Origin: Prochlorococcus sp. AG-363-A16
GTDB taxonomy: Bacteria > Cyanobacteriota > Cyanobacteriia > PCC-6307 > Cyanobiaceae
Direction: 5' to 3'
Assembly (NCBI GenBank): GCA_003280345.1
Contig: QCFB01000001.1
Span: 62,001-126,000, forward strand
DNA length: 64,000 nt
Below are positions 29,066-39,195 of this stretch, in pieces (position 1 is the first letter of the stretch; each line of letters opens with the position of its first letter). The notes below the pieces were generated by a model that had not been told where the DNA came from, ran no database searches, and saw only the letters and a program-made list of their open reading frames with translations. Made by a program: the position numbers and the translations under genes.

Positions 29066-30139
29066 TTACGCAGCAACTGCAGTCTTAGGGTCTAGTTCTC
29101 CTTTTGAGTATAGATCGGCAAAGTAGTTGATACTTTGTTGCTTTATTTTGCTTGCTTGTCCTGCACACCAGAACTGCTGATAGCGATCCAAACAAACTTG
29201 CTTCATATATTTGCGAGCAGGTTTGTTGAAGTGACGAGGGTCGAAGTTGGTTGGGTCTGCAAATGCGGCTTCTCGAACAGCAGCTGTGAATGCAAGGCGA
29301 TTATCTGTGTCAATATTTACTTTCCTTACTCCATTACGGATTCCCTCTTGTATTTCTTCAACTGGAACTCCATAAGTTTCTGGAATAGCACCTCCAAATT
29401 TATTGATCATGTCCAGCCATTCTTGTGGAACTGAACTTGATCCATGCATTACTAGATGAGTATTTGGAAGTGCTTTATGGATCTCAGCAATCCTACTTAT
29501 TGCAAGGACTTCACCAGTTGGTTTTCTAGTGAATTTATAGGCACCATGACTAGTTCCTATTGCAATTGCTAATGCATCAACTTTTGTTCTAGAAACAAAA
29601 TCAGCAGCCTCAGCTGGATCTGTGAGAAGCATGTCTTTTGATAGCTCTCCTTCGAAACCGTGTCCGTCTTCTGCTTCTCCCTTCCCTGTTTCAAGAGAAC
29701 CAAGGCAGCCTAATTCTCCTTCCACACTCACCCCTACGGAATGAGCAAAGTCAACAACAGTTTTAGTTACGTTTACGTTGTATTCATAACTTGCAGGTGT
29801 TTTTGCGTCAGCTTCTAATGATCCATCCATCATTACGGAAGTAAAACCGTTAATTGCTGCCGAATAGCATGTGGATGGTTCGTTCCCATGATCTTGGTGC
29901 ATTACAACAGGAATGTTCGGATAAGTTTCTGTGGCAGCAATAATTAAGTGCCTTAAGAAAATCTCTCCTGCATAGCTCCGGGCTCCACGAGAGGCTTGAA
30001 GAATTACTGGGCTATCTGTTTCTGCCGCAGCCTCCATAATTGCCTGAACCTGTTCAAGGTTGTTTACGTTGAAGGCGGGAATCCCATAGCCATTTTCGGC
30101 AGCGTGATCGAGAAGAAGTCTTAGAGGAACGAGGGCCAT
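29066..30139 (-). CDS. fba: Class II fructose-bisphosphate aldolase
   Basis: Zinc aldolase of the Calvin cycle and glycolysis. Motifs: GIPAFNVNN near residue 18, zinc-site VVMHQDHGN near 80, [13 protein letters not shown] about 140, and [10 protein letters not shown] near 230. I prefer ATG at 30139, giving the usual [10 protein letters not shown] start (357 aa); a TTG at 30151 would add four residues. A 270-base region upstream separates it from the Gfo/Idh gene and should hold its promoter. Confidence 0.96.
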   Translation of the reverse strand: MALVPLRLLLDHAAENGYGIPAFNVNNLEQVQAIMEAAAETDSPVILQASRGARSYAGEIFLRHLIIAATETYPNIPVVMHQDHGNEPSTCYSAAINGFTSVMMDGSLEADAKTPASYEYNVNVTKTVVDFAHSVGVSVEGELGCLGSLETGKGEAEDGHGFEGELSKDMLLTDPAEAADFVSRTKVDALAIAIGTSHGAYKFTRKPTGEVLAISRIAEIHKALPNTHLVMHGSSSVPQEWLDMINKFGGAIPETYGVPVEEIQEGIRNGVRKVNIDTDNRLAFTAAVREAAFADPTNFDPRHFNKPARKYMKQVCLDRYQQFWCAGQASKIKQQSINYFADLYSKGELDPKTAVAA

Positions 30140-30420
30140 TGCTGTATCCAAAGTTTCAGGAGGACCCAGTACTTGTTAAAAGCTTGGGGCCAGGGCCCAG
30201 AACTTTATAAGATTGAGGTGTGAAATGTCACGTGCTCCTTAGCCTTTTTGCAAGATGTGTTCATAGCTGGTAAAAGTAGGGGCATTGATTGCGATTTAGT
30301 GGAGACTATAAAAAAGTTTTAAATATACTTATGTATATATAATTTATGATTCTCAATTCTGATAATAATTTACTGCTCTAAATATAATAAACTACCTGTA
30401 ACTTGTTCTTAAATAATCAC

Positions 30421-31536
30421 TTAATCAAGTAAAAACTTTTGACCTGAAGTTGATGAGTGTATTGCTAAATCACATAACCTTTGACTGGCTACTCCTTCTG
30501 ATAGTCCGGGGATCATTGGCTCATTGTTCAAGATGCTTTCAGCCCACCAATGTTGCAATCTTCTTACAGGAGCTATTCTGCCATCTGACCATGTTTTGTT
30601 GAAATTAAGATCTTGGTCAGGGCTTATTTTATGAGGCTTTTCTCCTTCCTTAGCAAGCCATAAACCGAATCCGTGTACATAATCTTTTTGATTATCGCTT
30701 CCGATTATCATTGTGCTTTGGCTACCGTAAATTTCCAGCCAAAAACCACGTCCATGCCTTGAGACAGCGGAAAGCGCTACTTGAACAGGTATAGCCTTAT
30801 TGCTGTTGAAATCATTTGCCTCCAGTTGGATCAGAGCTATATCTTCACTCGTTACCTTAAGTACCTCCCCTGATTGAGTATTTGGACGTTCACTTATAGC
30901 CGTAGATAGTTGCGCATTGATTGATTGAGTTGGTCCTATTAGCCAATGGATAATGTCAAATGCGTGAGTGCCTAGAGCGCCAAGCACGCCTCCTCCTTTC
31001 TCTTTTTGTGAATACCAATTCCAAGGTCTTGAAGTATTTGCTCTACTACTCATCAACCAGTCGAGCTTAACCATCCATGGCTCACCAATTACACCTTGTG
31101 AGATTAATTTTTTTGCTTGCATAAATAATGGGACAGCTCGATATTCAAAGTCAACGGCAACGCTTAAATTATTTTGAATAGCTAGTCTGCGAAGTTCAGC
31201 TACCTCTTCAGCATTTAAAGCAACTGGTTTCTCCAGAAGTAAATGTTTACCCGCTTTTAGGGCTTTGCTTGCCAGTTCGAACCGTGGTTCAGGCGGAGTT
31301 GCGATAATTATTGCGTCAATGTTTGAGTTATTAATAAGAGACGACCAGTCGTTGAATCCAAGAAGATTGTGAGCATTACATGGTCTTTCTAGACGCTCAC
31401 TTTGTGGATGCCATAAAGCAACTGGTTTAAAAATTCCGTTTGCTTGTATAGCTGGAAGGTGTACTGCCTGTCCAAATCCCAGGCCTGCAATTGCTACATG
31501 AATAGAAGAGCTATCTTTGGATATATTATTTATCAT
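30421..31536 (-). CDS. Gfo/Idh/MocA family NAD(P)-dependent oxidoreductase
   Basis: Sugar or bile-pigment type oxidoreductase of the Gfo/Idh/MocA family. The Rossmann motif GLGFGQAVHLPAIQ is at residue 18, the signature EKPVALN near 101, and the catalytic-domain GTHAFDIIHWLIG near 195. Length 371 aa is normal. Substrate cannot be read from sequence. Its ATG overlaps the stop of the upstream small secreted protein by one base (TAATG), so the two are probably translationally coupled. Confidence 0.88.
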   Translation of the reverse strand: MINNISKDSSSIHVAIAGLGFGQAVHLPAIQANGIFKPVALWHPQSERLERPCNAHNLLGFNDWSSLINNSNIDAIIIATPPEPRFELASKALKAGKHLLLEKPVALNAEEVAELRRLAIQNNLSVAVDFEYRAVPLFMQAKKLISQGVIGEPWMVKLDWLMSSRANTSRPWNWYSQKEKGGGVLGALGTHAFDIIHWLIGPTQSINAQLSTAISERPNTQSGEVLKVTSEDIALIQLEANDFNSNKAIPVQVALSAVSRHGRGFWLEIYGSQSTMIIGSDNQKDYVHGFGLWLAKEGEKPHKISPDQDLNFNKTWSDGRIAPVRRLQHWWAESILNNEPMIPGLSEGVASQRLCDLAIHSSTSGQKFLLD

Positions 31537-31937
31537 TAAATTACCTCATTTGAGCATGCTTCTTTGATGGCACCATCCATGAGAAGGGCAACATTTTCTT
31601 TCCCTGATTTAGAATTCATATTTAGGACCCCATTTATTTGTGAGTCTTTATAAAGTCTTTCCTCACAGCTTATATCCTTTAGGTAGATTTGTTTTCTTGA
31701 AGAATCTTCAATGATTCTTTTTGTAGGCATTAATCGACTAGCAATTCTTTTATTACTGCTTCTTCTTTTTTGTGTATTTGCTTTTGCAAACAATTGAAGT
31801 CCAGAATTTGTTGATTGTATTTCTTCCAAATTTTCAGATTGAGCAAAGGCAGCCTTATTTGTAAAAATAAATGGTTGTGTTCCAAAAACTAAAAGTATAA
31901 GGAAAATTAAATTAATAAATAAATTGATTGTTTTCAT
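31536..31937 (-). CDS. Small exported hypothetical protein
   Basis: 133 residues starting with a clear signal peptide (LINLIFLILLVFGTQPFIF, probable cleavage after AFA near residue 32). The mature part is basic and polar with two cysteines that could pair (DISCEERL and KEACSNEV). No family recognised. It lies 14 bases after accD on the same strand and overlaps the oxidoreductase start by one base. Confidence 0.65.
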   Translation of the reverse strand: MKTINLFINLIFLILLVFGTQPFIFTNKAAFAQSENLEEIQSTNSGLQLFAKANTQKRRSSNKRIASRLMPTKRIIEDSSRKQIYLKDISCEERLYKDSQINGVLNMNSKSGKENVALLMDGAIKEACSNEVI

Positions 31938-31951
31938 TTTTGTATAGTGCT

Positions 31952-32830
31952 TTATCTTTTAGCTCCAGTTGGATGGTGCCCATGAAATTTTAATAAAGTG
32001 CTAAGTGTTTGTTTTAATTTTGTTCGTGGAACAATAGTGTCAACAAAGCCGTGATCTTGTAAATATTCAGCTGTTTGGAAATTTTCTGGAAGTTTTTCAC
32101 GAAGAGTTTGTTCAATAACTCTTCTTCCTGCGAAGCCTATTAGGGCTTTTGGCTCTGCAAGGATTAGGTCTCCCAGCATTGCAAAGCTTGCCGTTACTCC
32201 ACCTGTAGTTGGGTGGGTTAATAGCGGCATATAAAGTAGTTCGGATTCACGATGCCTTTCAAGGGCTCCTGATATTTTTGCCATTTGCATAAGACTGAGC
32301 ATTCCCTCTTGCATTCGTGCTCCTCCAGATGCGCACACGATAAGCAGAGGTAATTTCTGTGATGTAGCTCTTTCTATAAGACGGGTGATCTTTTCACCTA
32401 CAACCGATCCCATCGATCCGCCCATAAACCTAAAATCCATAACAGCTAAGGCAAGAGGTATGTTCTCTACTTTGCATATCCCAGTTATTACTCCATCCTT
32501 CATCCCCGTATTTGCTTGGCTTTCTCTTAGGCGATCGGCGTAGGCCCGACGGTCTTTGAACCCAAGTGGATCTGTAGGACTAAGATTTTCGTCAAAAGTT
32601 TGGAAACTACCAGGGTCGGCTATTAAACGAATTCTTTCTTCACTATGGATTCTGTTGTGGTGCCCACAATTGCTGCAAACATTTGCATTCGCTATTAGAT
32701 CTTTTCTATATACGACCTGACTACATTCTGGACATTTGCCCCATAGCCCATCACTATCATCAGCTTCTTGGCTGACTTTGCCAACAAACTGACCTTTGCG
32801 GCGGTCAGCAAACCAATCAAAGAGGGACAC
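31952..32830 (-). CDS. accD: Acetyl-CoA carboxylase carboxyltransferase beta subunit
   Basis: Beta chain of the carboxyltransferase that makes malonyl-CoA. An N-terminal zinc finger C-x2-C-x15-C-x2-C (CPEC ... CSNC) lies near residues 34-56; the crotonase-like domain has [22 protein letters not shown] and [19 protein letters not shown] at 32830 is the start. Length 292 aa is normal. A compact hairpin and a tandem 9-mer lie in its 5' leader. Confidence 0.97.
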   Translation of the reverse strand: MSLFDWFADRRKGQFVGKVSQEADDSDGLWGKCPECSQVVYRKDLIANANVCSNCGHHNRIHSEERIRLIADPGSFQTFDENLSPTDPLGFKDRRAYADRLRESQANTGMKDGVITGICKVENIPLALAVMDFRFMGGSMGSVVGEKITRLIERATSQKLPLLIVCASGGARMQEGMLSLMQMAKISGALERHRESELLYMPLLTHPTTGGVTASFAMLGDLILAEPKALIGFAGRRVIEQTLREKLPENFQTAEYLQDHGFVDTIVPRTKLKQTLSTLLKFHGHHPTGAKR

Positions 32831-32861
32831 GAAAACAAAAAACCGTATAAGACTATTAAAA

Positions 32862-32874
32862 GCCCCAAAGGGGC
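32862..32874 (-). terminator. GC-rich hairpin in accD leader (attenuator or terminator)
   Basis: On the minus strand GCCCC-TTT-GGGGC forms a perfect five-pair stem followed by TTTT, 32 bases before the accD start. Being in the leader and far (about 460 bases) from the prk stop, it could be an attenuator or the end of a short leader RNA. Confidence 0.4.
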
Positions 32875-32906
32875 ATCTAATTCTCCCAGCAACTGATTAA
32901 ATATAT

Positions 32907-32934
32907 AACCAAAACAACCAAAACAACCAAAAAC
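32907..32934. repeat. Tandem 9-mer repeat upstream of accD
   Basis: AACCAAAAC occurs three times head to tail (the third copy has one extra A). It is 77-104 bases upstream of the accD start. Length is too short for a satellite; protein-binding or simple slippage are both possible. Confidence 0.65.
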
Positions 32935-33337
32935 TAATTGAGATAAATGGTCAGAACTTAAATACTTGCAAAGTTATGACTATCCTATTTAATGGGATCA
33001 ACGTTCTAAAACAACTTATTCAATGCATTATTAAATGCCATTGTTAAATTTAATCTAATCCCTTTGAACCATTCCTCGCCGACCTTTTAAAGCTTTTCAG
33101 TCCCTAGTCCTAAAAATTGCTTTACTTAAGCTTTGAATTATCTATAGATATCATTGTACTCAATTTTGTTGAATATTAACAAGGTTAATATATTTAATAC
33201 TGATGAATTCCAATAAATACTAGATGAATATAATTTATATATTTAAACTAAGTTTCAAGTATTATTCAGATTTAGTTTATTTTGGCATTTAAGTTATTGT
33301 TAAGCTGTAAAAATATATCATATTTTGTTTATTTACT

Positions 33338-34240
33338 TTAAAGGGCATTTTTCTTGTCTTCAATCATTCTGTGGATTATAGGAGTAAGAATTAACTCCAT
33401 TGCAAAGCCCATTTTGCCGCCATTTACAACAATACTGGTTGGGCTAGACATGAATGAATCGTGAATCATTCCAAGTAGGTATTGGAAGTCTATTCCCCAT
33501 TTTTCACGTGCTCCTTTTCTAAAGTGGATGATGACAAAGCTTTCATCTGGCGTTGGAATGTTTCTACAAATAAAAGGGTTGGATGTATCTACAGTAGGTA
33601 CTCTTTGGAAATTGATATCTGTACGACTAAACTGTGGACAAATATGATTTATATAATCAGGCATTCTTCTTAGCATTGTGTCAACAATTGTCTCTGCTGA
33701 ATATCCCCTTTCTGCATTATCCCGATGAATTTTTTGAATCCATTCAAGATTTGTTATTGGTACAACCCCCACTAGCAAATCTGCTGCCGCAGCAACGTCA
33801 TAATTTTTTCCGACAACTCCTCCATGAAGACCCTCATAAAAGAGTAGGTCGGTTTCACTTGGAATCTCCTCCCAAGGGGTGAATTGCCCAGGCTCTAGGT
33901 TTGTTCCAAGTCTTGCATTATGTTCTTGGGCTTCTTCAGGGCTATGAAGGTAATAACGCTTTTCTCCACTCCCTGAATCACCGTAAGAACGGAAAAGCTC
34001 TTCAAGTTTGTCAAATAGATTTGCTTCTGGTCCAAAATGAGAGAAATTTTCGCCTTTTGCTAGAGCTTCGGCCATTGCTTCTTTCATTGGCATTCTTTCG
34101 AAGCGGTGATAACTGTCGCCCTCAACGACTGCTGGAATGATGTTTTCTCGAGCAAAAATGTGCTCAAAGGCTCTTTTTACAGTGCTGGTTCCGGCTCCGG
34201 AAGAACCTGTCACTGCTACTACAGGGTGACGTTTAGACAT
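33338..34240 (-). CDS. prk: Phosphoribulokinase, short bacterial (class I) type
   Basis: Makes ribulose-1,5-bisphosphate for Rubisco. Walker A GSSGAGTST is at residue 12; the catalytic and substrate residues lie in VEGDSYHRFERMPM, FSHFGPEANLF and FYEGLHGGVV; IGVVPITNLEWIQKIHRD-type sequence (starting near residue 170) is the bacterial signature. At 300 aa it resembles proteobacterial PRK (about 290 aa) rather than the 330-plus-aa plant/beta-cyanobacterial form, and lacks the paired N-terminal cysteines used for thioredoxin control in the latter. Confidence 0.95.
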   Translation of the reverse strand: MSKRHPVVAVTGSSGAGTSTVKRAFEHIFARENIIPAVVEGDSYHRFERMPMKEAMAEALAKGENFSHFGPEANLFDKLEELFRSYGDSGSGEKRYYLHSPEEAQEHNARLGTNLEPGQFTPWEEIPSETDLLFYEGLHGGVVGKNYDVAAAADLLVGVVPITNLEWIQKIHRDNAERGYSAETIVDTMLRRMPDYINHICPQFSRTDINFQRVPTVDTSNPFICRNIPTPDESFVIIHFRKGAREKWGIDFQYLLGMIHDSFMSSPTSIVVNGGKMGFAMELILTPIIHRMIEDKKNAL

Positions 34241-34276
34241 CGACGCTTTTATGACACTCTCAGAGATTTTGGCAGG

Positions 34277-34295
34277 TCATCAGACACTCTGATGA
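34277..34295 (-). promoter_or_regulatory. Perfect inverted repeat upstream of prk
   Basis: TCATCAGA-CAC-TCTGATGA, an eight-base perfect inverted repeat with a three-base spacer, lies 37-55 bases before the prk ATG in the 100-base gap after leuB. The word GACACTCT recurs at 34253-34260 and 34283-34290. No T run follows on the minus strand, so an operator or 5' UTR hairpin is more likely than a leuB terminator. Confidence 0.45.
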
Positions 34296-34340
34296 ATTGT
34301 CATAGCTTCGTGTTTACCCTTGTTGGGTTTTTTAAATGAA

Positions 34341-35414
34341 TTAAAGAGCTTTTAAAAGCTGTTCTCCCATTTCGGCACAACCAAGTTCAGTACTACCTTT
34401 TCCCATCAGGTCAGGAGTCCTAAAACCTGCTTCTAAGACTTTGTCCACTGCTTGTTCGAGCATGTCAGCGGCAGTTTTTTCTTTAAGTCCAATTCTTAAC
34501 ATCATTGCTGCAGAAAGTACCATTGCTATTGGATTTGCCTGATTGTGACCTGCGATATCAGGGGCGGAGCCGTGCACTGGTTCAAATAATCCAGGTCCAT
34601 TAGTTCCTAATGATGCTGAAGGAAGCATCCCGATTGACCCAGTAAGCATTGCTGCTTCGTCGCTTAATATGTCACCAAAAAGATTTCCTGTGAGTATTAC
34701 ATCAAACTGAGTTGGATCTTTAACAAGTTGCATTGCTGCGTTATCGACATAAAGGTGACTAACTTCAATATCTTTATTTTTATCAGCGAATAAATTTATT
34801 ACTTCTCTCCAAAGTTGACTGACCTCGAGAACATTTGCCTTGTCAACTGAACATATTTTCATTTTCCTTTCTCTGGCTAGTTCAAATGCTACGTGTGCTA
34901 TTCGTTCAATTTCTGATTTTGCATAGCACATGGTATTAAATGCTCTTACATCTTTTTCTGTATTAATACGACCCTTTGGTTGACCGAAGTAAATTCCTCC
35001 AGTTAATTCTCTTACTACTAAAAGATCGACCCCTGATATAAATTCTTTTTTTAAGGTACTTGAATCAATTAAGGCTTCTCTGATTTTTACTGGCCTTAAA
35101 TTTGCAAATAAGTTAAGTCCTGCTCGAAGTCCTAATAAGCCTGTCTCTGGTCTTTTGTCACGAGGGAGAGAATCATATTTTGGACTCCCTATAGCTGCCA
35201 TTAGAACAGCATCACAGTCTTTACATGATTCAAGGGTGATTGCTGGTAATGGGGAACCTGTTAATTCAATTGCTGCACCTCCAATATGTCTTTCCTCGAA
35301 TTTGAGCTCAAAACCTTCTTTATCACTAACTGCATTCAGCAGTTTTTTTGTGACTGCAGTGATTTCTGGTCCGATCCCATCACCAGGTAGTAAAACTATT
35401 CGGTGCTGTCGCAT
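34341..35414 (-). CDS. leuB: 3-isopropylmalate dehydrogenase
   Basis: Third step of leucine synthesis. Motifs: LLPGDGIGPEI at residue 7, LLGLRAGLNLFANLRP near 95, VVRELTGGIYFG near 135, catalytic Lys/Tyr region, and DILSDEAAMLTGSIGMLPSASLG near 242 with the metal-binding Asp residues. Length 357 aa is normal. It is 34 bases downstream of lpxD and about 100 bases upstream of prk. Confidence 0.96.
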   Translation of the reverse strand: MRQHRIVLLPGDGIGPEITAVTKKLLNAVSDKEGFELKFEERHIGGAAIELTGSPLPAITLESCKDCDAVLMAAIGSPKYDSLPRDKRPETGLLGLRAGLNLFANLRPVKIREALIDSSTLKKEFISGVDLLVVRELTGGIYFGQPKGRINTEKDVRAFNTMCYAKSEIERIAHVAFELARERKMKICSVDKANVLEVSQLWREVINLFADKNKDIEVSHLYVDNAAMQLVKDPTQFDVILTGNLFGDILSDEAAMLTGSIGMLPSASLGTNGPGLFEPVHGSAPDIAGHNQANPIAMVLSAAMMLRIGLKEKTAADMLEQAVDKVLEAGFRTPDLMGKGSTELGCAEMGEQLLKAL

Positions 35415-35448
35415 AGTTTGAACTCTATAACTTGATTGATTGATGGGA

Positions 35449-36492
35449 TTAACGAAAGGTCTCCCGATTTAAGTCTTTAATGGACTTTGAAATCTCAGGT
35501 AATTTTTTAAAGTTTGCTGAACAGCGTAACCATTGACGGTTGGGCATCGCTGGGAATCCACTGATAATTTCTCCTGATTTGATATCAGCATGGATACCAC
35601 ATTTTGAGCTTGCTATTACATTATCCCCAACGTTTACACGATTACCTACACCTACTTGTCCTGCAAGAATCACACCATTTCCAAGACGGGCACCTCCTGC
35701 TATTCCTACTTGTGCTGCCATGGCACAACCTTTCCCTGTTTTTACACCGTGTCCAATTTGAACAAGGTTGTCTATTTTTGTACCTTCCCCAATTCTTGTT
35801 TCTCCAACGGCTGGTCTGTCAATTGTTGAGCTACATCCGACTTCTACATTATCTTCAAGAATTACTAATCCTGTTTGGGGCATTTTGTACCATCCATCTT
35901 TTGTTGGGACAAACCCAAACCCTTCAGAACCAATAACAGCATTTGAATGAACAACACATTTTTTACCTATTTTTGAATTTGGGTGAATTACGCAATTTGC
36001 ATGTAGCTCGCTTTGATATCCAATTACAACATTTGGATAAATCACAACACCTGGGTGAATGATTGCCCCTTCTTTTATATGACAGCCACTGCCAATACTT
36101 ACATGAGGGCCTATAAAAACGCCCGTTTCTATTTTTACACCCTCTTCTATTACTGCTGTTGGATGTATACCTTTTTGGGGCTTGAAAATGGGATTAAGTA
36201 AGCCAAGGGTTTGAGCAAATGCCAATCTCGGATCTTTAAGGGTTGCCCAAGCTATTCCTTTTTGGATGGCTTGATTACGCAAATCTTCATTGATTGGTAG
36301 CAAGACTGCACCTGCTTTACTTTTTTCAAGCTCTTTTGCGAAGTTGCTTCCATGTTCAACAAAGCTGATTTGGTTCCAATCAGCAATTTCTAACGAAGCG
36401 CCTTCTTGGATGTTTGGGTCGTTTGCAACCTGGTGGTCTTGTAGGCCAGCATTCCCTTCTCTAAGGGCAGCTATTAATTCACTAAAAAGCAT
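35449..36492 (-). CDS. lpxD: UDP-3-O-acyl-glucosamine N-acyltransferase
   Basis: Lipid A pathway acyltransferase. An N-terminal uridine-binding domain (first 100 residues) is followed by a long left-handed beta helix of hexapeptide repeats ([25 protein letters not shown]-type repeats starting near 127) and the catalytic His in [10 protein letters not shown] near 245. Length 347 aa is typical. It shows that the organism makes lipid A, in agreement with the LPS export block at 11.8-14.2 kb. Confidence 0.95.
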   Translation of the reverse strand: MLFSELIAALREGNAGLQDHQVANDPNIQEGASLEIADWNQISFVEHGSNFAKELEKSKAGAVLLPINEDLRNQAIQKGIAWATLKDPRLAFAQTLGLLNPIFKPQKGIHPTAVIEEGVKIETGVFIGPHVSIGSGCHIKEGAIIHPGVVIYPNVVIGYQSELHANCVIHPNSKIGKKCVVHSNAVIGSEGFGFVPTKDGWYKMPQTGLVILEDNVEVGCSSTIDRPAVGETRIGEGTKIDNLVQIGHGVKTGKGCAMAAQVGIAGGARLGNGVILAGQVGVGNRVNVGDNVIASSKCGIHADIKSGEIISGFPAMPNRQWLRCSANFKKLPEISKSIKDLNRETFR

Positions 36493-36531
36493 TGCTAAAG
36501 AGTTTCATGCAGGATGGTAGTTGTGTTTGGT

Positions 36532-37629
36532 TTATTTGCCTTGCCCTTCCCCTGTTAGCACAAGAACATCTCGATGAATTACAACAGGGGATCTCTCAAA
36601 GGTTAGTGGAACTCTTAGTGCTCTAAGCAAGAAATCACTGCTTTTCGAACTTATACCTCTAGCAACTTCACGACCATTTGCGTTGATAACCTTTACTGGT
36701 TCATTAGCGGCAAAGTTACCTTCAATCTTTTTGACTCCAACCAATAATAAAGAGGCACCTCTATTTTGAATTGCTTCGCATGCTCCTTGGTCTAAATGAA
36801 GAGCACCAAGTGGCTTCAATGCATAAGCAAGCCAGCTCTTTCTATTTCCTATTGGTGAAGGGTTCGGATGAAATACAGTTCCTCCCCGAGAACCCTGTAA
36901 TAACTGTTCAAGCATGTCTGGTTTACGACCATCTGCTAGATGCACAGTTATTCCACTTGCTGTTGCTATGCGAGCTGCTGATAACTTTGTTTTTACTCCT
37001 CCCGTACCCCAACTTCCACTTTCATTACTTTCTTCTTCTAGTTCTTTTAGTTCATTAAGCGAGTGAACATCTGTAATCGGCTCAGCAGATGAATTGGTTC
37101 TGGGATCAGAAGAGTAAAGCCTATCTATATCTGTAAGAAGTATTAGTTGATCTGCCGAGACAGCAGCAGCAACAAGTGCAGAAAGAGTGTCATTGTCGCC
37201 GTATCGCAGCTCTTCTGAGGAAAGAGCGTCATTTTCGTTGACGATTGGCAAAATTTCCCATTCCAATAGCTTCTTTAATGTCAATGAAGCGTTTTGGTAT
37301 GAGGCTCTTGATCTAAGGTCATTTCTTGTAAGAAGTATTTGGGCAACCTTATATCCATGTTTGTTCATTGCTGAGTCATAAAGAGACATCAGTTGTCCTT
37401 GCCCAACAGATGCAGAGGCTTGTAGTGAAACAATGTCTTCAGGGCGCTTCTTTAGTCCAAGTAGGTAACAACCAAGACCGACTGCACCACTTGTAACTAG
37501 TATTACTTGGTCTCCTCTATCTTTGGATGATGCTATAGATGAGCTAATCTTGTTTATAACTTCAGAAGTCGATATTTCATTAGTACCCCTAAGAATACTA
37601 GTGCCAATCTTTATAACCCAGAGGCTCAT
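36532..37629 (-). CDS. proB: Glutamate 5-kinase
   Basis: First enzyme of proline synthesis. Kinase-domain motifs are VIKIGTSIL at residue 5, VTSGAVGLG near 44, VNENDALSS near 140 and the PUA domain with [11 protein letters not shown] near 335. Length 365 aa includes the PUA domain. It overlaps the upstream YqeG gene by four bases. Confidence 0.95.
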   Translation of the reverse strand: MSLWVIKIGTSILRGTNEISTSEVINKISSSIASSKDRGDQVILVTSGAVGLGCYLLGLKKRPEDIVSLQASASVGQGQLMSLYDSAMNKHGYKVAQILLTRNDLRSRASYQNASLTLKKLLEWEILPIVNENDALSSEELRYGDNDTLSALVAAAVSADQLILLTDIDRLYSSDPRTNSSAEPITDVHSLNELKELEEESNESGSWGTGGVKTKLSAARIATASGITVHLADGRKPDMLEQLLQGSRGGTVFHPNPSPIGNRKSWLAYALKPLGALHLDQGACEAIQNRGASLLLVGVKKIEGNFAANEPVKVINANGREVARGISSKSSDFLLRALRVPLTFERSPVVIHRDVLVLTGEGQGK

Positions 37630-38135
37630 ACTCTGATAGCTCCAATTAGATTAGCGACTACTTTTTCTAAACGCTGAACCATATCATTTTGATTTGGATT
37701 TCCATCTTTGCCCAAGGGCTTAACTAAAACTGTATATAGTCCTAATCGATTTCCTACCAGTACATCAGTAAATACCCGATCGCCAATTATTGCGATTTTG
37801 TTAGGGCTAACTTTAAATTCATTTAAAATAGGAATCAATGAATTTTTGCTTGGTTTTGCTGCCCCAAATGTGAAAGCAAGGTTTAACTGACTTGCAACGG
37901 CACCGACCCTCTTTTTAGAAGGGTTATTACTCAACAAGTGAAGAGAGAGTTGATGATTTGCTTTGGTTACCCAACTTTTAACTGAGTCATGGAGATCTAT
38001 TTTTTTTCCATGAAGAAGAGTTCCATCAACATCAAGAATAATTGCTTTGATGCCTTTTTCCTGAAAATGAGTTAGTGGAATACTTGGCAAGCATAGGCCT
38101 GGCTCCCAGTTAGGTTTAAGCCAACTTTGGCTCAT
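37626..38135 (-). CDS. YqeG family HAD-type phosphatase
   Basis: HAD superfamily phosphatase of the YqeG/PGPase-like family. Motif I is [11 protein letters not shown] near residue 35, motif [12 protein letters not shown] near 69, and motif III/IV is in KPSKNSL and [15 protein letters not shown] near 117. Relatives in mitochondria and plants act on phosphatidylglycerophosphate; a pgsA is present at 45.7 kb. It overlaps DUF3727 and proB by four bases each, so the three form one unit. Confidence 0.9.
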   Translation of the reverse strand: MSQSWLKPNWEPGLCLPSIPLTHFQEKGIKAIILDVDGTLLHGKKIDLHDSVKSWVTKANHQLSLHLLSNNPSKKRVGAVASQLNLAFTFGAAKPSKNSLIPILNEFKVSPNKIAIIGDRVFTDVLVGNRLGLYTVLVKPLGKDGNPNQNDMVQRLEKVVANLIGAIRV

Positions 38136-38677
38136 GAATCTGCTAGCTCCCTCTCTTCCAGTTCTGATTCAATAATTGGTTGAATTTTGTCAAATTCATC
38201 TCCTTCTACCAGGCTGGCGTGCCCATCATTTAGTTTGCCTACTATGAAAAAAGGATCAAGTGGTATATAAAGACCATACTCTTGATCTTCGACTCTGAAA
38301 CTGACTAGGAGCTCATAGCTCTCTGAATCGCCATCAAATTCCTCTTCCTCTAATTCTTCAGGTTCTGGCTCATCTAACTCACCTGTAACTGTGAGTGTTA
38401 CTGCAGATCTAACTAGAGTTAAATCGTGTTCTTGTAAAACGACATCTGCTACAGCAAGAATTGGTTCATTGCTCGTTATGGTTTCAATTAGCTCTGGATC
38501 TCCATTCTCAGACAATCGGAACAAGGAAACTGGAGTATCAACTGGTGTTAGAAGAGCATAGTCAGTGCCATCTAGAGGGATCAGTTGTTCTAGAAAACAA
38601 AGTAGTGCGCTTCCGCTTTTATCCCTTATTTGGATTGTCGGGATATTTGCATCGTTACTGGGACCTTTAGAAGACAT
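38132..38677 (-). CDS. DUF3727 family acidic protein
   Basis: Strongly acidic 181-aa protein of the cyanobacterial/plastid DUF3727 family, recognised from SLFRLSENGDPELIE, VTLTVTGELDEP and YGLYIPLDPFFIVG, with a glutamate-rich linker near residues 108-120. No enzymatic motif. It overlaps the YqeG gene by four bases and is 20 bases after ruvX, which is the arrangement usually seen in cyanobacteria (from memory). Confidence 0.82.
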   Translation of the reverse strand: MSSKGPSNDANIPTIQIRDKSGSALLCFLEQLIPLDGTDYALLTPVDTPVSLFRLSENGDPELIETITSNEPILAVADVVLQEHDLTLVRSAVTLTVTGELDEPEPEELEEEEFDGDSESYELLVSFRVEDQEYGLYIPLDPFFIVGKLNDGHASLVEGDEFDKIQPIIESELEERELADS

Positions 38678-38697
38678 TGGATGGCTTTTTCCTTTTA

Positions 38698-39195
38698 TTA
38701 GAACCCAGCATCGCAGTCAGATTGTCTTGTTGGATAGCTTCTGTCGCTTACTTGTTTTAATTCGGGACCTTCTCTCAACCATTGTTCTAGGAGTATTGCT
38801 GCTGCAGCACTGTCGAGTATGCCAGTTTTATCTTTGTGAAGGTTGTGTTTTTCAGCTGCCATCCAGGTGCTGCTGTGCTCATTTACAAAAGCCATTGGCA
38901 ATCCAAGGGCTTTTGCAATTCGCTTGCCATATCTTTCGCAGTGATCAGATTGTGCGTTTGGCATACCATTTTCATCAAGTGGAATACCAATTACCAAACC
39001 TTTGACTAATCTTTTTTGACAGTAATCTTTTAAGGTCTCTATATCTTCGGAGAAATTCCTTCTATTTATTGCGGGGAGACTTGTAATAGTTATTCCTAGA
39101 GGGTCACAGCCAGCCAGTCCAATTCTTCGATGCCCAACATCTATTGAGAGTATTGATTTTGGCTGTGGCTTTTTTATCAAACTATCGCCTTCCAA
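38698..39195 (-). CDS. ruvX: Putative pre-16S rRNA nuclease / Holliday junction resolvase YqgF
   Basis: RNase H-fold nuclease of the YqgF/RuvX family. The acidic catalytic residues lie in ILSIDVGHRRIGLAG (near residue 16), VIGIPLDENG (near 75), and the last Asp in DSAAAAILLEQWL (near 128). Length 165 aa is a little longer than average because of the C-terminal extension. It overlaps the upstream GNAT-like gene by 14 bases. Confidence 0.92.
   Translation of the reverse strand: MEGDSLIKKPQPKSILSIDVGHRRIGLAGCDPLGITITSLPAINRRNFSEDIETLKDYCQKRLVKGLVIGIPLDENGMPNAQSDHCERYGKRIAKALGLPMAFVNEHSSTWMAAEKHNLHKDKTGILDSAAAAILLEQWLREGPELKQVSDRSYPTRQSDCDAGF

Larger units (their letters stand above)
32831..33337. 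other. Intergenic stretch between prk and accD (507 bases)
   Basis: No coding frame of note is visible. The stretch contains the accD-proximal GC hairpin (32862-32874), a triple 9-mer repeat (32907-32934) and a very AT-rich remainder. An unannotated small RNA is possible, but I recognise no known sRNA core. Confidence 0.5.

Noticed and set aside
30160-30210. GC-rich imperfect palindrome (GGGGCC...GGGCCC) upstream of fba
   Set aside because: Symmetry is imperfect and overlapping, with no loop large enough for a stable stem; not called as a terminator or operator.
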